Shown: in pieces, positions 1 through 7,433 of the stretch
Position numbering within the stretch: position 1 is the first letter of the stretch
How the letters are laid out: every line of letters starts with the position of its first letter
Program-made: the position numbers and the translations under genes
Assembly: GCA_041158765.1 (NCBI GenBank)
Contig: JBEBAU010000039.1
Coordinates: 1-37,156 of the forward strand
DNA length: 37,156 nt
Origin: JAQBRD01 sp041158765
GTDB lineage: Bacteria > Patescibacteriota > Minisyncoccia > Phycocordibacterales > PALSA-1337
Reading direction: 5' to 3'
The notes under the pieces: model-generated
Told to the model about the DNA's origin: nothing
Database searches by the model: none
What the model saw: the letters and a program-made list of their open reading frames with translations, nothing else

Positions 1-75
1 GAAAAAGTCCGCGCATCTCTTTCATAAAAAATCCTCGCATAGTACTATGTTGTTATACTAAACAATATTGTATAT

Positions 76-693
76 ATGCATCAACAAACTTCACACCCAA
101 GACAGGAGCGCACACTCGTTATTATTAAGCCAGACGGAGTTCAGCGTACACTAATTGGTGAAATCATTCGTCGCTACGAACAAACAGGACTTAAGCTCAC
201 TGCAATTAAGATGCTTATTCCGACGAATGATCTCATTGAGCATCATTACACTATTGATCCAGAGTGGTTCCGACTTGTTGGTGAAAAAACTATAAAAAGC
301 GCTCATGCAAAAGGTCATACACCAATCTCCGAAGATGCTGTTGTTGCGGGCCGTATGATTCTTGATATTTTGAAAAAATACCTCACATCTGGTCCTGTTG
401 TCGCTATGGTTTGGCAGGGAATGCATGCAGTTGAAATCGTACGCAAGGTTACGGGAGGAACCGAACCACTCACATCTATTATCGGCACAATACGAGGAGA
501 TTTTGTGATTGATTCATACAAGACTGCAAATGATGATAATCGTTCTGTACGTAACCTCGTACATGCATCTAGTTCTGTGTCTGATGCAGAGAGTGAAATC
601 AAACACTGGTTCGAGCCACATGAAATTATGAAATACTCTCTTGCGCTAGAAAAAATTTTGTACGATGTCAATCTCGACGGAATAAAAGAATAG
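76..693 (+). CDS. ndk: Nucleoside diphosphate kinase, expanded form
   Basis: Transfers the gamma phosphate of ATP to NDPs through a phosphohistidine. The N-terminus has the family signature (ERTLVIIKPDGVQR, residues 11-24), the substrate-loop SGP is at 105-107, GTIRGDF is at 137-143, and the catalytic His is H163 in NLVHASSS, where the usual form is N-x-x-H-G-S-D-S. The protein is 205 residues against about 140-150 for the classical enzyme. The excess lies in an insertion after HHYT (about residues 60-100) and in a longer loop before the catalytic His (about 144-160). Long NDKs of this kind are known from CPR and archaea, so I read it as an intact, diverged enzyme. The HGSDS-to-HASSS change is a real deviation. 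A TATACT hexamer lies at 54-59 and the start has no Shine-Dalgarno site. Confidence 0.93.
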   Translation: MHQQTSHPRQERTLVIIKPDGVQRTLIGEIIRRYEQTGLKLTAIKMLIPTNDLIEHHYTIDPEWFRLVGEKTIKSAHAKGHTPISEDAVVAGRMILDILKKYLTSGPVVAMVWQGMHAVEIVRKVTGGTEPLTSIIGTIRGDFVIDSYKTANDDNRSVRNLVHASSSVSDAESEIKHWFEPHEIMKYSLALEKILYDVNLDGIKE

Positions 694-713
694 TTTCGTA
701 TTATATTTTTTGC

Positions 714-741
714 TTGCGGATCACAACTGCGAGCGTATAAT
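714..741 (+). promoter_or_regulatory. Promoter of the structured RNA at 748-910
   Basis: TTGCGG at 714-719, a 16-nt spacer, then a perfect TATAAT at 736-741. The predicted transcription start (about 748) coincides with the first base of the closing stem of the downstream RNA. Confidence 0.7.
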
Positions 742-747
742 TACAGC

Positions 748-910
748 AGGTTACGGAAGTATAAAATCTATACCACATATTTTGGGAGGCCAACGAACTT
801 CGGTTCACATTATGTTGCACCTTGGTGCTAACATTGCGGTCACCCACCTAGCGCGTCTAGGTATGTATACTTCAGTAACCAATCAAGTACACCTGTTTAC
901 AGGTGTTTTT
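748..910 (+). ncRNA. Structured small RNA, possibly 6S-like (unclassified)
   Basis: The interval holds no convincing protein but folds strongly. A 15-nt closing stem pairs 749-763 with 866-880 (one mismatch). Inside it, 784-791 pairs with 838-845. That stem encloses a UUCG tetraloop hairpin (795-806) and a hairpin with stems 812-820/825-834 around CUUG. Another hairpin, CCUAG/CUAGG, lies at 847-861. The RNA is flanked precisely by a sigma-70-type promoter (714-741) and a terminator (889-910). A long closing stem, an open bubble with about 20 unpaired nt on its 5' side (764-783), and a small hairpin on the 3' side of the bubble recall 6S RNA, the RNA polymerase-binding regulator. The branched terminal part does not fit 6S well. 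I am confident that a structured RNA is made here, much less so of its class. Confidence 0.68.
889..910 (+). terminator. Rho-independent terminator of the small RNA
   Basis: ACACCTG (889-895) and CAGGTGT (900-906) form a 7-bp stem around TTTA, followed by a T run to 910. An outer AATCAA/TTGATT pair flanks it, so it could also act on the other strand. Confidence 0.8.
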
Positions 911-944
911 GATTGGTGATTCACGCGAGAGACTTTGAGCATGA

Positions 945-950
945 TATAAT
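945..950 (+). promoter_or_regulatory. -10 element of a leaderless start
   Basis: A perfect TATAAT ends 7 nt before the ATG at 958, so transcription should begin at or within a base or two of the start codon. No Shine-Dalgarno site is present. Confidence 0.6.
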
Positions 951-957
951 TAACGAT

Positions 958-1392
958 ATGGCTGTACAAAAATACATTCCCGCATTACTTACGCTGGTTG
1001 CTGTGGCTGTTTTTCATAATTTTGGAGCGTATTTGCGTCTCTATTTTGTTTTTCCTTGGTATGACATACCAATGCATTTCCTCGGGGGATTGTGGGTAGG
1101 ACTTACTGCTGTGTGGGCTCTCGAAGTATTTTTTGGTAAGTATACGCATTCATTCTTGAGATCACTTGTATGGGTACTGTCTGCTGTCTTGTGCTTTGCT
1201 GTTGTGTGGGAAATGTTTGAATTTTTTGGAGGAATCAATAATGCATATACAGTTACTGCTATGGGTCTCACTTTTTGGGCTGATTCAATAAAAGATATTT
1301 GTATGGGGCTTCTCGGTGGAATTCTCGCTTTTATTCCATATTACATTCGTACGCGTCGCACAGCACGAATTAGTAATTCAATTCAATTATGA
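958..1392 (+). CDS. Small polytopic membrane protein, DUF2238/YjdF-like
   Basis: 144 residues with four hydrophobic segments, so an inner-membrane protein. The spaced motifs YDIPMHFLGG, WEMFEFFGG and DSIKDICMGLLGG recall the DUF2238 (YjdF) family, which has a conserved His in an early helix, a Glu pair in the middle and an Asp before the last helix. The molecular function of that family is unknown to me. I chose ATG 958 over an upstream in-frame start because TATAAT lies just before it. Its stop overlaps the ATG of the next gene by 4 nt (ATGA at 1389-1392), which indicates translational coupling with the RNase gene. Confidence 0.75.
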   Translation: MAVQKYIPALLTLVAVAVFHNFGAYLRLYFVFPWYDIPMHFLGGLWVGLTAVWALEVFFGKYTHSFLRSLVWVLSAVLCFAVVWEMFEFFGGINNAYTVTAMGLTFWADSIKDICMGLLGGILAFIPYYIRTRRTARISNSIQL

Positions 1393-2828
1393 AAGTAACT
1401 TTTGCAAGTGGAGTGGATACAGTTACAGGAGCAAATTTTTTGCTTGAAATTGGTAGGAAGCCAGCAACGAAGGGTGGCGTAGGTGAAGAATCTTGGCGAG
1501 TATTGATTGATTGCGGAATGGTTCAAGGAGAACAGACTGCAATGAAAGAAAATCACGAGCCTTTCATATATGATGCCAAGACTGTAGATATGCTTTTTGT
1601 GACACACGCTCATCTTGATCATGTAGGTAGAATCCCGAAGCTTGTGAAGGATGGTTTCAGTGGAGTTATTTATTCAACACTTGAAACAATGGAGCTCGGT
1701 AAGCTCATCATGGAGGATGCAGTTACTCTTATCGACAAAGAAGCTCGCCAAGAGGGGATCTTGCCCCTGTACGGTATCGCAGATGTTGAAGCAGCATTAC
1801 GTCTCTGGAAAACTATTCCATATCATGTAGAGACACCAATTGAAGGAGGACACTCAGCAGGTGGCTTCTCTGTGTATTTGCGTGATGCAGGACATATTCT
1901 TGGTTCAACTATGTATCGTTTCAGTGTGAAAGAAGAAATACACGATAAAAAAGGCATTTCGAAGATTGTTGAAAAAAACATTGTATTCACCGGTGATCTC
2001 GGTAACACTCCAACACCAATCCTTCGAGATACAGAATCTATTGAGGGTGCGGAATATGTAGTTATGGAAAGTGTATATGGTGATAGAAATCACGAGCCCA
2101 AAGACCAGCGTCGAGCGCAATTACAGCGGGTGATTAAGGATACTATTTTGCGTGGAGGAACGCTTATTATCCCGGCTTTTTCTGTGGAGCGAACACAAGT
2201 GCTTCTGTATGAATTGAATGCACTTGTTGAGGCGAAGGTAATACCATCAATACCGATTTTTGTTGATTCACCACTAGCAATCAAGGTCACTGATATTTAC
2301 AAAGCAAGCAAGTCACTGTTCAATCCAGCAGCTCAAGCACAGATCGCACGTGGTGATGATATTTTCAGTTTTCCAAACCTCATGTACACAATGACCGGGG
2401 AAGAGTCACGTAGTATTGATCATGCACGAGCGCCCAAGATTATTCTCGCAGGTTCCGGTATGTCTATGGGAGGTCGAGTTACGCATCATGAAGCAATATA
2501 TCTCCCTGATCCGAAGAATACGATTTTGCTCGTTGGTTTCCAGCCGATAGGCACGCTTGGACGACGAATTCTTGATGGTCTCCGTGAAGTGAACATTAAT
2601 GGTGTCAAAACCCCTGTTAATGCCCGCATTGAGAGTATCATGGGGTATTCAGCACACAAAGACTCTGATAGTCTCGTAGAATTTGTGAGAACAGCGCAGT
2701 CGACAATTAAGCGCGTATTTGTTGTAATGGGAGAGCCGAAAACAGCAGCATTTCTTGCACAGCGACTTCATCATGATCTCGGCCTCGATGCAGTGCATCC
2801 TACTGGTCGAGTGACGTATGAAATTTGA
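1389..2828 (+). CDS. Metallo-beta-lactamase/beta-CASP ribonuclease (CPSF73/Ysh1-like)
   Basis: A zinc-dependent RNA nuclease of the beta-CASP group (COG1236 type), 479 residues. Visible motifs are the early Asp (D41 in IDCG), motif 2 THAHLDHVG (H73, H75, D77, H78), motif 3 GHILGS, motif 4 FTGDLG, and the beta-CASP motifs ESVYGDRNHE, AGSGMSMGG and YSAHKDS. The order is that of a lactamase fold split by the beta-CASP cap, with no KH domain, so it is not RNase J. The expected role is endo- or 5'-exonucleolytic RNA processing or turnover in the cytoplasm. It is coupled to the upstream membrane-protein gene by a 4-nt overlap. Confidence 0.93.
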   Translation: MKVTFASGVDTVTGANFLLEIGRKPATKGGVGEESWRVLIDCGMVQGEQTAMKENHEPFIYDAKTVDMLFVTHAHLDHVGRIPKLVKDGFSGVIYSTLETMELGKLIMEDAVTLIDKEARQEGILPLYGIADVEAALRLWKTIPYHVETPIEGGHSAGGFSVYLRDAGHILGSTMYRFSVKEEIHDKKGISKIVEKNIVFTGDLGNTPTPILRDTESIEGAEYVVMESVYGDRNHEPKDQRRAQLQRVIKDTILRGGTLIIPAFSVERTQVLLYELNALVEAKVIPSIPIFVDSPLAIKVTDIYKASKSLFNPAAQAQIARGDDIFSFPNLMYTMTGEESRSIDHARAPKIILAGSGMSMGGRVTHHEAIYLPDPKNTILLVGFQPIGTLGRRILDGLREVNINGVKTPVNARIESIMGYSAHKDSDSLVEFVRTAQSTIKRVFVVMGEPKTAAFLAQRLHHDLGLDAVHPTGRVTYEI

Positions 2829-2831
2829 TTT

Positions 2832-4295
2832 ATGATTTATTCTTGTTTCACAAAAAAAAGCATATACACCATTTTATTTTTGAGTGTTTTTTTCTGTGCC
2901 TATTTCATTTTCACTAATGACAAAATAGCTCTTGGTGCAGCAAGTGATCCTTGTTCTGATAGCACAGGATATCTTACAGGTGAAAGTACTGCACAACGAC
3001 AGGCACGCCTCACAGAATCTCTCGCTTTGTGTACACAAGAGCAAGAAGAAGCACAAAACACTCTTGCGCAAGCACAATCTCAATCAGCTTCACTCCAGAA
3101 GGACATTGCCGTGCTTAATGCAAAAATAAAAGTAGCACAGCTCAATATCCAAGCAAAAAATTTGCTTATTGCTACTCTCGCAAAAGACATTACTACAAAA
3201 GAGGCGAAGATTTCGAGTCTCGAAGAGCGAATTGAAGATGGCCGACAGTCACTCGCTCAAATTATGCGTAGAACTCAAGAAATAGACGATTATACATTGC
3301 CGGAGATTTTACTTTCACAAAAAACTTTGACTGGAGCACTCGCAGATATTGATTCATTCGCATCAATTCAACAGTCACTCGCAGCAACGTTCGCGCAGAT
3401 TCGAGGTGTGAAATCTCAAACAGAATCAGAACGTAATGCTCTTGATAAGAAAAAAGATCAGGAGACTGATGCAAAACTTATTATTGAAAAGGACAAAGCA
3501 AGTGTCCAAAAAGCGCAGGTAGATCGTCAAAATTTGCTCGCAGTAAGTAAGAATACAGAGAAGACGTATGCACAGATTCTTGCTGAAAAGCAGGTGAAAG
3601 CAGCCCAAATTCGTGCCGCATTGTTCCCATTGGCAGGAGGTGGAGCGCCAATTCCTTTTGCTGATGCACTGTCATATGCCAATGTTGCTGCGAAGGCTAC
3701 CGGTATTCGTCCCGCATTCCTTCTTGCTGTCTTTCAACAAGAATCAGGAAAAGACAGCGATGCAACCTTCGGAAAAAATGTGGGTTCATGTTATGTAACT
3801 GACTTCTCTACAGGAAATGGTATTGGTGCGAATACTGGCAGTCCTCAAATTCGTGTTATGAATCCAACACGTGATGTTCCGGTATTCCAGCGGCTCGCAA
3901 CAAAGCTCAAATTTGAACCATCTTCTACTCGAGTTTCGTGTTGGCAGGCCGCATATGATAGCAAGGGTGCACCAAGTGGTTGGGGAGGTGCTATGGGTCC
4001 TGCGCAGTTTATTCCATCAACGTGGGTGCTCTTCGAAGATCGTGTTGCAGCAGCTGTTGGTAAGAGTGTAGTAAATCCATGGAATCCAATGGATGCATTC
4101 ATGGCAGCCGCTACATATCTCACTGATCTTGGAGCGTATGCAGTAAGCCCAAGTGGGGAACTCAATGCTGCTTGTAAGTACTATTCTGGTAGCTCATGTA
4201 CCAAAAGCGCACGAGTCAAATCATATGGTACGAGCGTAATGTCAAAAGCGAATACGATTCAGACAACAATGATTGATCCTTTGCAGGGTGTTTAG
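2832..4295 (+). CDS. Secreted coiled-coil lytic transglycosylase
   Basis: 487 residues. A membrane segment or signal peptide (about 10-28, ending near ALGAAS) is followed by a long coiled coil (about 55-260, Ala/Gln/Lys rich, EnvC/PcsB-like). The C-terminal domain (about 275-487) carries the transglycosylase signature: catalytic Glu in FQQESG (E304), GAMGPAQFIPSTW, and NPWNPMDAFMAAATYL. Such enzymes cleave the MurNAc-GlcNAc bond with formation of 1,6-anhydro-MurNAc. The coiled coil suggests that activity is gated by a divisome partner, as known for EnvC/PcsB-type hydrolases; that is inference. It starts 3 nt after the previous stop. Cysteines near 320 and in the C-terminal part may form disulphides outside the cell. 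Confidence 0.88.
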   Translation: MIYSCFTKKSIYTILFLSVFFCAYFIFTNDKIALGAASDPCSDSTGYLTGESTAQRQARLTESLALCTQEQEEAQNTLAQAQSQSASLQKDIAVLNAKIKVAQLNIQAKNLLIATLAKDITTKEAKISSLEERIEDGRQSLAQIMRRTQEIDDYTLPEILLSQKTLTGALADIDSFASIQQSLAATFAQIRGVKSQTESERNALDKKKDQETDAKLIIEKDKASVQKAQVDRQNLLAVSKNTEKTYAQILAEKQVKAAQIRAALFPLAGGGAPIPFADALSYANVAAKATGIRPAFLLAVFQQESGKDSDATFGKNVGSCYVTDFSTGNGIGANTGSPQIRVMNPTRDVPVFQRLATKLKFEPSSTRVSCWQAAYDSKGAPSGWGGAMGPAQFIPSTWVLFEDRVAAAVGKSVVNPWNPMDAFMAAATYLTDLGAYAVSPSGELNAACKYYSGSSCTKSARVKSYGTSVMSKANTIQTTMIDPLQGV

Positions 4296-4303
4296 GTGTA
4301 TAT

Positions 4304-4960
4304 ATGAAAAAAGCACCAAAATATCTTGTCGGTATTGATGAAGTTGGAAGAGGGCCACTCGCTGGACCTGTTGCAGTCGGAGCTTGTATATTCCTTGTTG
4401 ATCCGAAGTCTGCAATTTTCAAAAAGCATTTTGCTGGTGTGCGAGAATCGAAGCAATTATCTGAAATTCGTCGCGAAGAATGGTTTGCAAAAATTCTTGC
4501 AGCACGAGATATTGGTCTTATTGAATATGCAGTGACATTTGTTAGCGAACGTACTATTGATACTCGCGGACTTTCATATGCAATTCGCCATGCTCTCGAG
4601 CGATCACTTCGCACAGTTGTGAAGGGTATTGTCGATATGAACGACGTCGAAGTGCGTCTCGACGGGGGATTGCGAGCACCAGTAGATTTCATCCATCAAA
4701 AAACCATTATCAAAGGTGATGTGAAAGAGCCTTGCATAGCCCTCGCTTCTATCTGTGCCAAGGTTCTTCGTGATCGGCGAATGCGTACATATGCAAAAAA
4801 GTATCCACAATACGGTTTTGAGGTACATAAAGGCTATGGAACACGGGCACATTATGCCTCAATTAAGAAATTTGGCTTAACCCCGCTTCACCGACGTTCA
4901 TTCTTGAAATCTCTGAAATCTTCCTCTATAAACCTTGCAAAAAAGCCGAATATGAGATAG
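4304..4960 (+). CDS. rnhB: Ribonuclease HII
   Basis: Removes ribonucleotides and RNA primers from RNA-DNA hybrids. The N-terminal catalytic motif GIDEVGRGPLAGP (D12, E13) is clear, the mid-domain Asp lies in RLDGG, and the family's C-terminal signature SICAKVLRDR...YGFEVHKGYGT is present. The length of 218 residues is normal for RNase HII. It starts 9 nt after the transglycosylase gene and is followed 12 nt later by rpmF. Confidence 0.95.
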   Translation: MKKAPKYLVGIDEVGRGPLAGPVAVGACIFLVDPKSAIFKKHFAGVRESKQLSEIRREEWFAKILAARDIGLIEYAVTFVSERTIDTRGLSYAIRHALERSLRTVVKGIVDMNDVEVRLDGGLRAPVDFIHQKTIIKGDVKEPCIALASICAKVLRDRRMRTYAKKYPQYGFEVHKGYGTRAHYASIKKFGLTPLHRRSFLKSLKSSSINLAKKPNMR

Positions 4961-4963
4961 TAT
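4935..4963 (+). promoter_or_regulatory. Promoter of rpmF
   Basis: TTGCAA at 4935-4940, exactly 17 nt, TAGTAT at 4958-4963 (it overlaps the rnhB stop). The ATG at 4973 follows after 9 nt, so the message is leaderless or nearly so. Confidence 0.55.
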
Positions 4964-4972
4964 GGTGAAACT

Positions 4973-5182
4973 ATGGTTAACAGAATGCGAGCAACAAGAG
5001 CCCACCGAGATAATCGGCGCTCACACCACGCCCTCGAAGAGGCGCGTGTTTCAAAGGATAAGGACGGCGTAGTTCATCTTCGTCATCATGCTTCTCTTGA
5101 TACAGGAATGTATCGAGGTCGTCAGGTACTCAAGATGAATAAGAAGGAAGTAGTAGCTGCAGAGAAGTCATCAAAAAAGTAA
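4973..5182 (+). CDS. rpmF: Large-subunit ribosomal protein bL32, cysteine-free
   Basis: 69 residues. The N-terminal RMRATRAHRDNRRSHHAL matches the basic tail of CPR-type L32, and HLRHH...GMYRGRQVLK matches the C-terminal half. In most L32 proteins the two halves are joined by a zinc ribbon with four Cys. Here none of the four remains: the segment SKDKDGVVHLRHHASLDTGMYRG contains no Cys at all. It is therefore the zinc-independent form. Its position between rnhB and nusB-rnc is a typical information-processing cluster. Confidence 0.85.
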   Translation: MVNRMRATRAHRDNRRSHHALEEARVSKDKDGVVHLRHHASLDTGMYRGRQVLKMNKKEVVAAEKSSKK

Positions 5183-5221
5183 TATAATTGGTTCTCGCGG
5201 TAGGTTCGCTCTTCAAAAAAT

Positions 5222-6169
5222 ATGGCAAATCGACATCTCTCACGATCAGTAGTACTCCAATCACTCTTCGAGTGGGATTTTCGAGGCTGTAAAAATACCG
5301 AAGCAAAAGAAATAGTCGCCCGTAACTCAGGAGAATACGCTCCTGGTATGGGCGACGTTTCTTTTATTGAGGAACTTATGATGAGCGTTCTCGCTAAGCA
5401 GGCTGATCTCGATAAGGTTATAGAGAAGGCTGCTCCAGATTGGCCAATTAACAAAATTTCAGTTGTAGATCGTAATATTCTCCGTCTCGGACTATTTGAG
5501 CTTCTTTTTGCTGATCGAGAACAAGTTCCAGCAAAAGTTGCTATCAATGAAGCTATTGAACTCGCCAAGACATTCGGTGGAGAGAATAGCGGCAAATTCA
5601 TAAACGGTGTTCTTGGTTCAGTGTACAAAGAGCTCGGCGAGCCAGGTAAAGACGCAACACCCAAAAAAAAGAAGCGCATTGAAGATGTTCCATACGAAGA
5701 AATGCTCATCCAAAATCTCGGCGGAGCAGTAGTTTATGCAATTGATACTAAGGGTGAAAAGGGTAAGCCAGGTGAAATCTATTTTGGTTTTGTGCACGAT
5801 ATCTTCGGTCACTGGACTCTTTCAAAAGGCAAAATTCCTGAAGGCATAGAAGTACGCCAAGGTACTATTGATAAGGTGAAAGAAGAAATCGGCCTAGATA
5901 TCGTCATCAAGGCTGACCTCGGACAAAACGAATACATCGCAAATGACCCTGAGAAGGGTAAGATCCGCAAACAAGTGCATTATTTCCTTGCAGAATCTCC
6001 TCTCGTTGATATGAAGCTTGCCGAGAAGCCGGGTCTTGATGATGCGAAGTGGTTTGATATGAGTGAAATTCTCGATCTCAATTTTTATAATGATATTCTC
6101 CCAATTGTCACGAAATCCATCATGATTCTCACTGGAGGACAAACCGACAGTATTGTTGAAGAAAAATAA
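5222..6169 (+). CDS. nusB: NusB fused to a degenerate Nudix domain
   Basis: 315 residues, two domains. Residues 1-140 are a complete NusB (N-terminal RHLSRSVVLQSLFEWDF; VVDRNILRLGLFELLF; VAINEAIELAKTFGGENSGKFINGVLGSV), the all-helical factor that binds boxA RNA with NusE for rRNA antitermination and processing. After a Lys-rich linker (about 145-155), residues 165-300 look like a Nudix fold: GGAVVYAI, a W-T-L-S-K-G-K-I-P-E-G element, and KEEIGL. The Nudix box is damaged. The E-x7-R-E part reads as I-...-D-K, leaving only the EExG core, so hydrolysis is doubtful and a binding role is more likely (inference). It is followed by rnc after 1 nt, pairing NusB with the enzyme that cuts rRNA precursors. 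Confidence 0.88.
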   Translation: MANRHLSRSVVLQSLFEWDFRGCKNTEAKEIVARNSGEYAPGMGDVSFIEELMMSVLAKQADLDKVIEKAAPDWPINKISVVDRNILRLGLFELLFADREQVPAKVAINEAIELAKTFGGENSGKFINGVLGSVYKELGEPGKDATPKKKKRIEDVPYEEMLIQNLGGAVVYAIDTKGEKGKPGEIYFGFVHDIFGHWTLSKGKIPEGIEVRQGTIDKVKEEIGLDIVIKADLGQNEYIANDPEKGKIRKQVHYFLAESPLVDMKLAEKPGLDDAKWFDMSEILDLNFYNDILPIVTKSIMILTGGQTDSIVEEK

Positions 6170-6170
6170 T

Positions 6171-6872
6171 ATGGCTATTCCAGATTTCAAAAAATTCTCG
6201 AAGCAGATTGGCGTCGATTTCAACGACATTTCTTTGCTCCAAAAAGCCTGCACACATCGTTCATATCTTAATGAGCATAAGAGTGCTGATCTCGAGCACA
6301 ATGAACGTCTCGAATTCCTCGGAGATGCAGTTCTCGAACTTGTTGTTACAAGCTATTTGTATCGTCGTTTTGTGGGCAAAGACGAGGGGGCGCTCACTGC
6401 ATATCGTTCAGCATTGGTGAATACGACGAGTCTTTCACGTGCAGGAGCATTGCTCAAGATCAACGATTATTTACTCCTTTCAAAAGGCGAAGCCAAGGAC
6501 ACGGGCCGTGCTCGCTCTATCATTCTTGCAGATAGCTTCGAAGCGCTTATCGGTGCGATTTATCTCGATCAAGGATATGACACCGCTGCGAATTTCATAT
6601 CAAAAAATCTTCTCGAAGTAATTGATATTGATGAGATTATTGAAAAGAAACTATGGCTCGATGCGAAGAGTCGTTTCCAAGAGCGTGCTCAAGAAAAGAC
6701 CGGTATAACTCCATCATACAAGACCATGAAAGAAGCTGGTCCAGATCATAATAAGATGTTTACACTTGGTGTCTTCATTGGGGTAGAGCAAATCGCTACA
6801 GGCTCAGGTATGTCAAAACAAGAGGCAGAACAAAAGGCTGCAGAGAAGGCGCTCGAGGTTAAAGGGTGGTAA
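6171..6872 (+). CDS. rnc: Ribonuclease III
   Basis: Double-stranded-RNA endonuclease for rRNA and mRNA processing, 233 residues. The catalytic domain has NERLEFLGDAVLE (E48, D52) and the second metal-site motif ADSFEALIGAIYLD (D121, E124). The C-terminal dsRNA-binding domain spans about 158-233 and ends in SKQEAEQKAAEKAL. I chose ATG 6171, which begins with the family-typical short N-terminus one base after the nusB stop; a TTG at 6153 would overlap nusB. The gene ends inside the left arm of the 29-bp inverted repeat. Confidence 0.95.
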   Translation: MAIPDFKKFSKQIGVDFNDISLLQKACTHRSYLNEHKSADLEHNERLEFLGDAVLELVVTSYLYRRFVGKDEGALTAYRSALVNTTSLSRAGALLKINDYLLLSKGEAKDTGRARSIILADSFEALIGAIYLDQGYDTAANFISKNLLEVIDIDEIIEKKLWLDAKSRFQERAQEKTGITPSYKTMKEAGPDHNKMFTLGVFIGVEQIATGSGMSKQEAEQKAAEKALEVKGW

Positions 6873-6980
6873 AAATAATAGGCACATATATTTTGGACAC
6901 GGATATTTTCTTGCTAAAAAATTCCTAGTGTTCGGATCGGCATCCTCACAATGTCCAAAATATATGTGCCTATTATTTTT
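6871..6980. terminator. Bidirectional terminator: 29-bp perfect inverted repeat
   Basis: 6871-6899 and 6952-6980 are perfect reverse complements (29 of 29), separated by 52 nt that contain a further small hairpin (GGAT/ATCC around 6934-6945). Each arm ends in an A or T run, so the element can terminate both rnc (plus) and the convergent Nudix gene (minus), whose stop codons lie in or beside the arms. The stem is much longer than in the other terminators of this window. Confidence 0.75.
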
Positions 6981-7368
6981 TGTCCACAAGGCGTTGAATA
7001 ATATTTTTGTGGTTTGGAAAAAAGTCTTCCATTTCAGCGATTTCTGATAGTTTAAATATGCGAATTTCTTCTCTCTCATCTCCAACTTTTTTGAGACCAG
7101 TCAATGATGCGAGATTTATTTTGAAAAAGGTCAGAGTATGACTTCCACGATCTTGTTCATCTACAACTTGTAGGTCGTCTTGGTCTATTTCTATTCCAAG
7201 TTCTTGATATATTTCTCGCACAGCACATTCTTCTGGTGTTTCAGCGCCTTCACTTCGACCACCAGGTAATTTCCAATAGCGAGGAATAGGTTTTTTTGGA
7301 TCTCGTACCAGCGGGGTACCTTGAGGCGAGAGTATGAGTACAGCCACAGCATGAAGTGATTCTTCCAT
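6973..7368 (-). CDS. Nudix hydrolase
   Basis: 131 residues with a nearly complete Nudix box: G-G-R-S-E-G-A-E, then TPEECAV, then REIYQELGI. One of the two core Glu residues is Gln (REIYQELGI instead of REUxEExGU), which could lower activity. The fold start HAVAVLILS and the W-K-L-P-G-G turn are normal. The substrate cannot be told from sequence; (d)NTP or nucleotide-sugar pyrophosphates are usual. It is convergent with rnc and divergent from smc, with its promoter in the shared 65-nt gap. Confidence 0.88.
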   Translation of the reverse strand: MEESLHAVAVLILSPQGTPLVRDPKKPIPRYWKLPGGRSEGAETPEECAVREIYQELGIEIDQDDLQVVDEQDRGSHTLTFFKINLASLTGLKKVGDEREEIRIFKLSEIAEMEDFFPNHKNIIQRLVDKK

Positions 7369-7378
7369 AACTCCATGC

Positions 7379-7426
7379 TAACAGTTGACGGATAACTGTC
7401 AAATTAACCTCAAAATACGCTATAAT
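7379..7426. promoter_or_regulatory. Divergent promoter region with palindromes (Nudix / smc)
   Basis: Minus strand: TTGACA at 7402-7397 and a TAGCAT-like -10 about 16 nt further, for the Nudix gene. Plus strand: TATAAT at 7421-7426, ending 7 nt before the smc ATG (leaderless). Over the Nudix promoter lie two overlapping palindromes: ACAGTT (7381-7386) with AACTGT (7394-7399), and TTGAC (7385-7389) with GTCAA (7398-7402). They could be an operator; no regulator is identified. Confidence 0.5.
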
Positions 7427-7433
7427 AGTAGCC

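Noticed and set aside
795..806. GAAC-TTCG-GTTC, which also fits the LexA core GAACN4GTTC
   Set aside because: It is a UUCG tetraloop hairpin inside the small RNA and lies downstream of its promoter; the match is explained by RNA structure.
710..919. Open frame of 69 codons over the small RNA
   Set aside because: Non-conserved-looking protein, and the same bases are accounted for by promoter, helices and terminator.
6871..6980. Terminal inverted repeats of an insertion sequence
   Set aside because: Only 52 nt between the arms, no target duplication and no transposase; better explained as a terminator.
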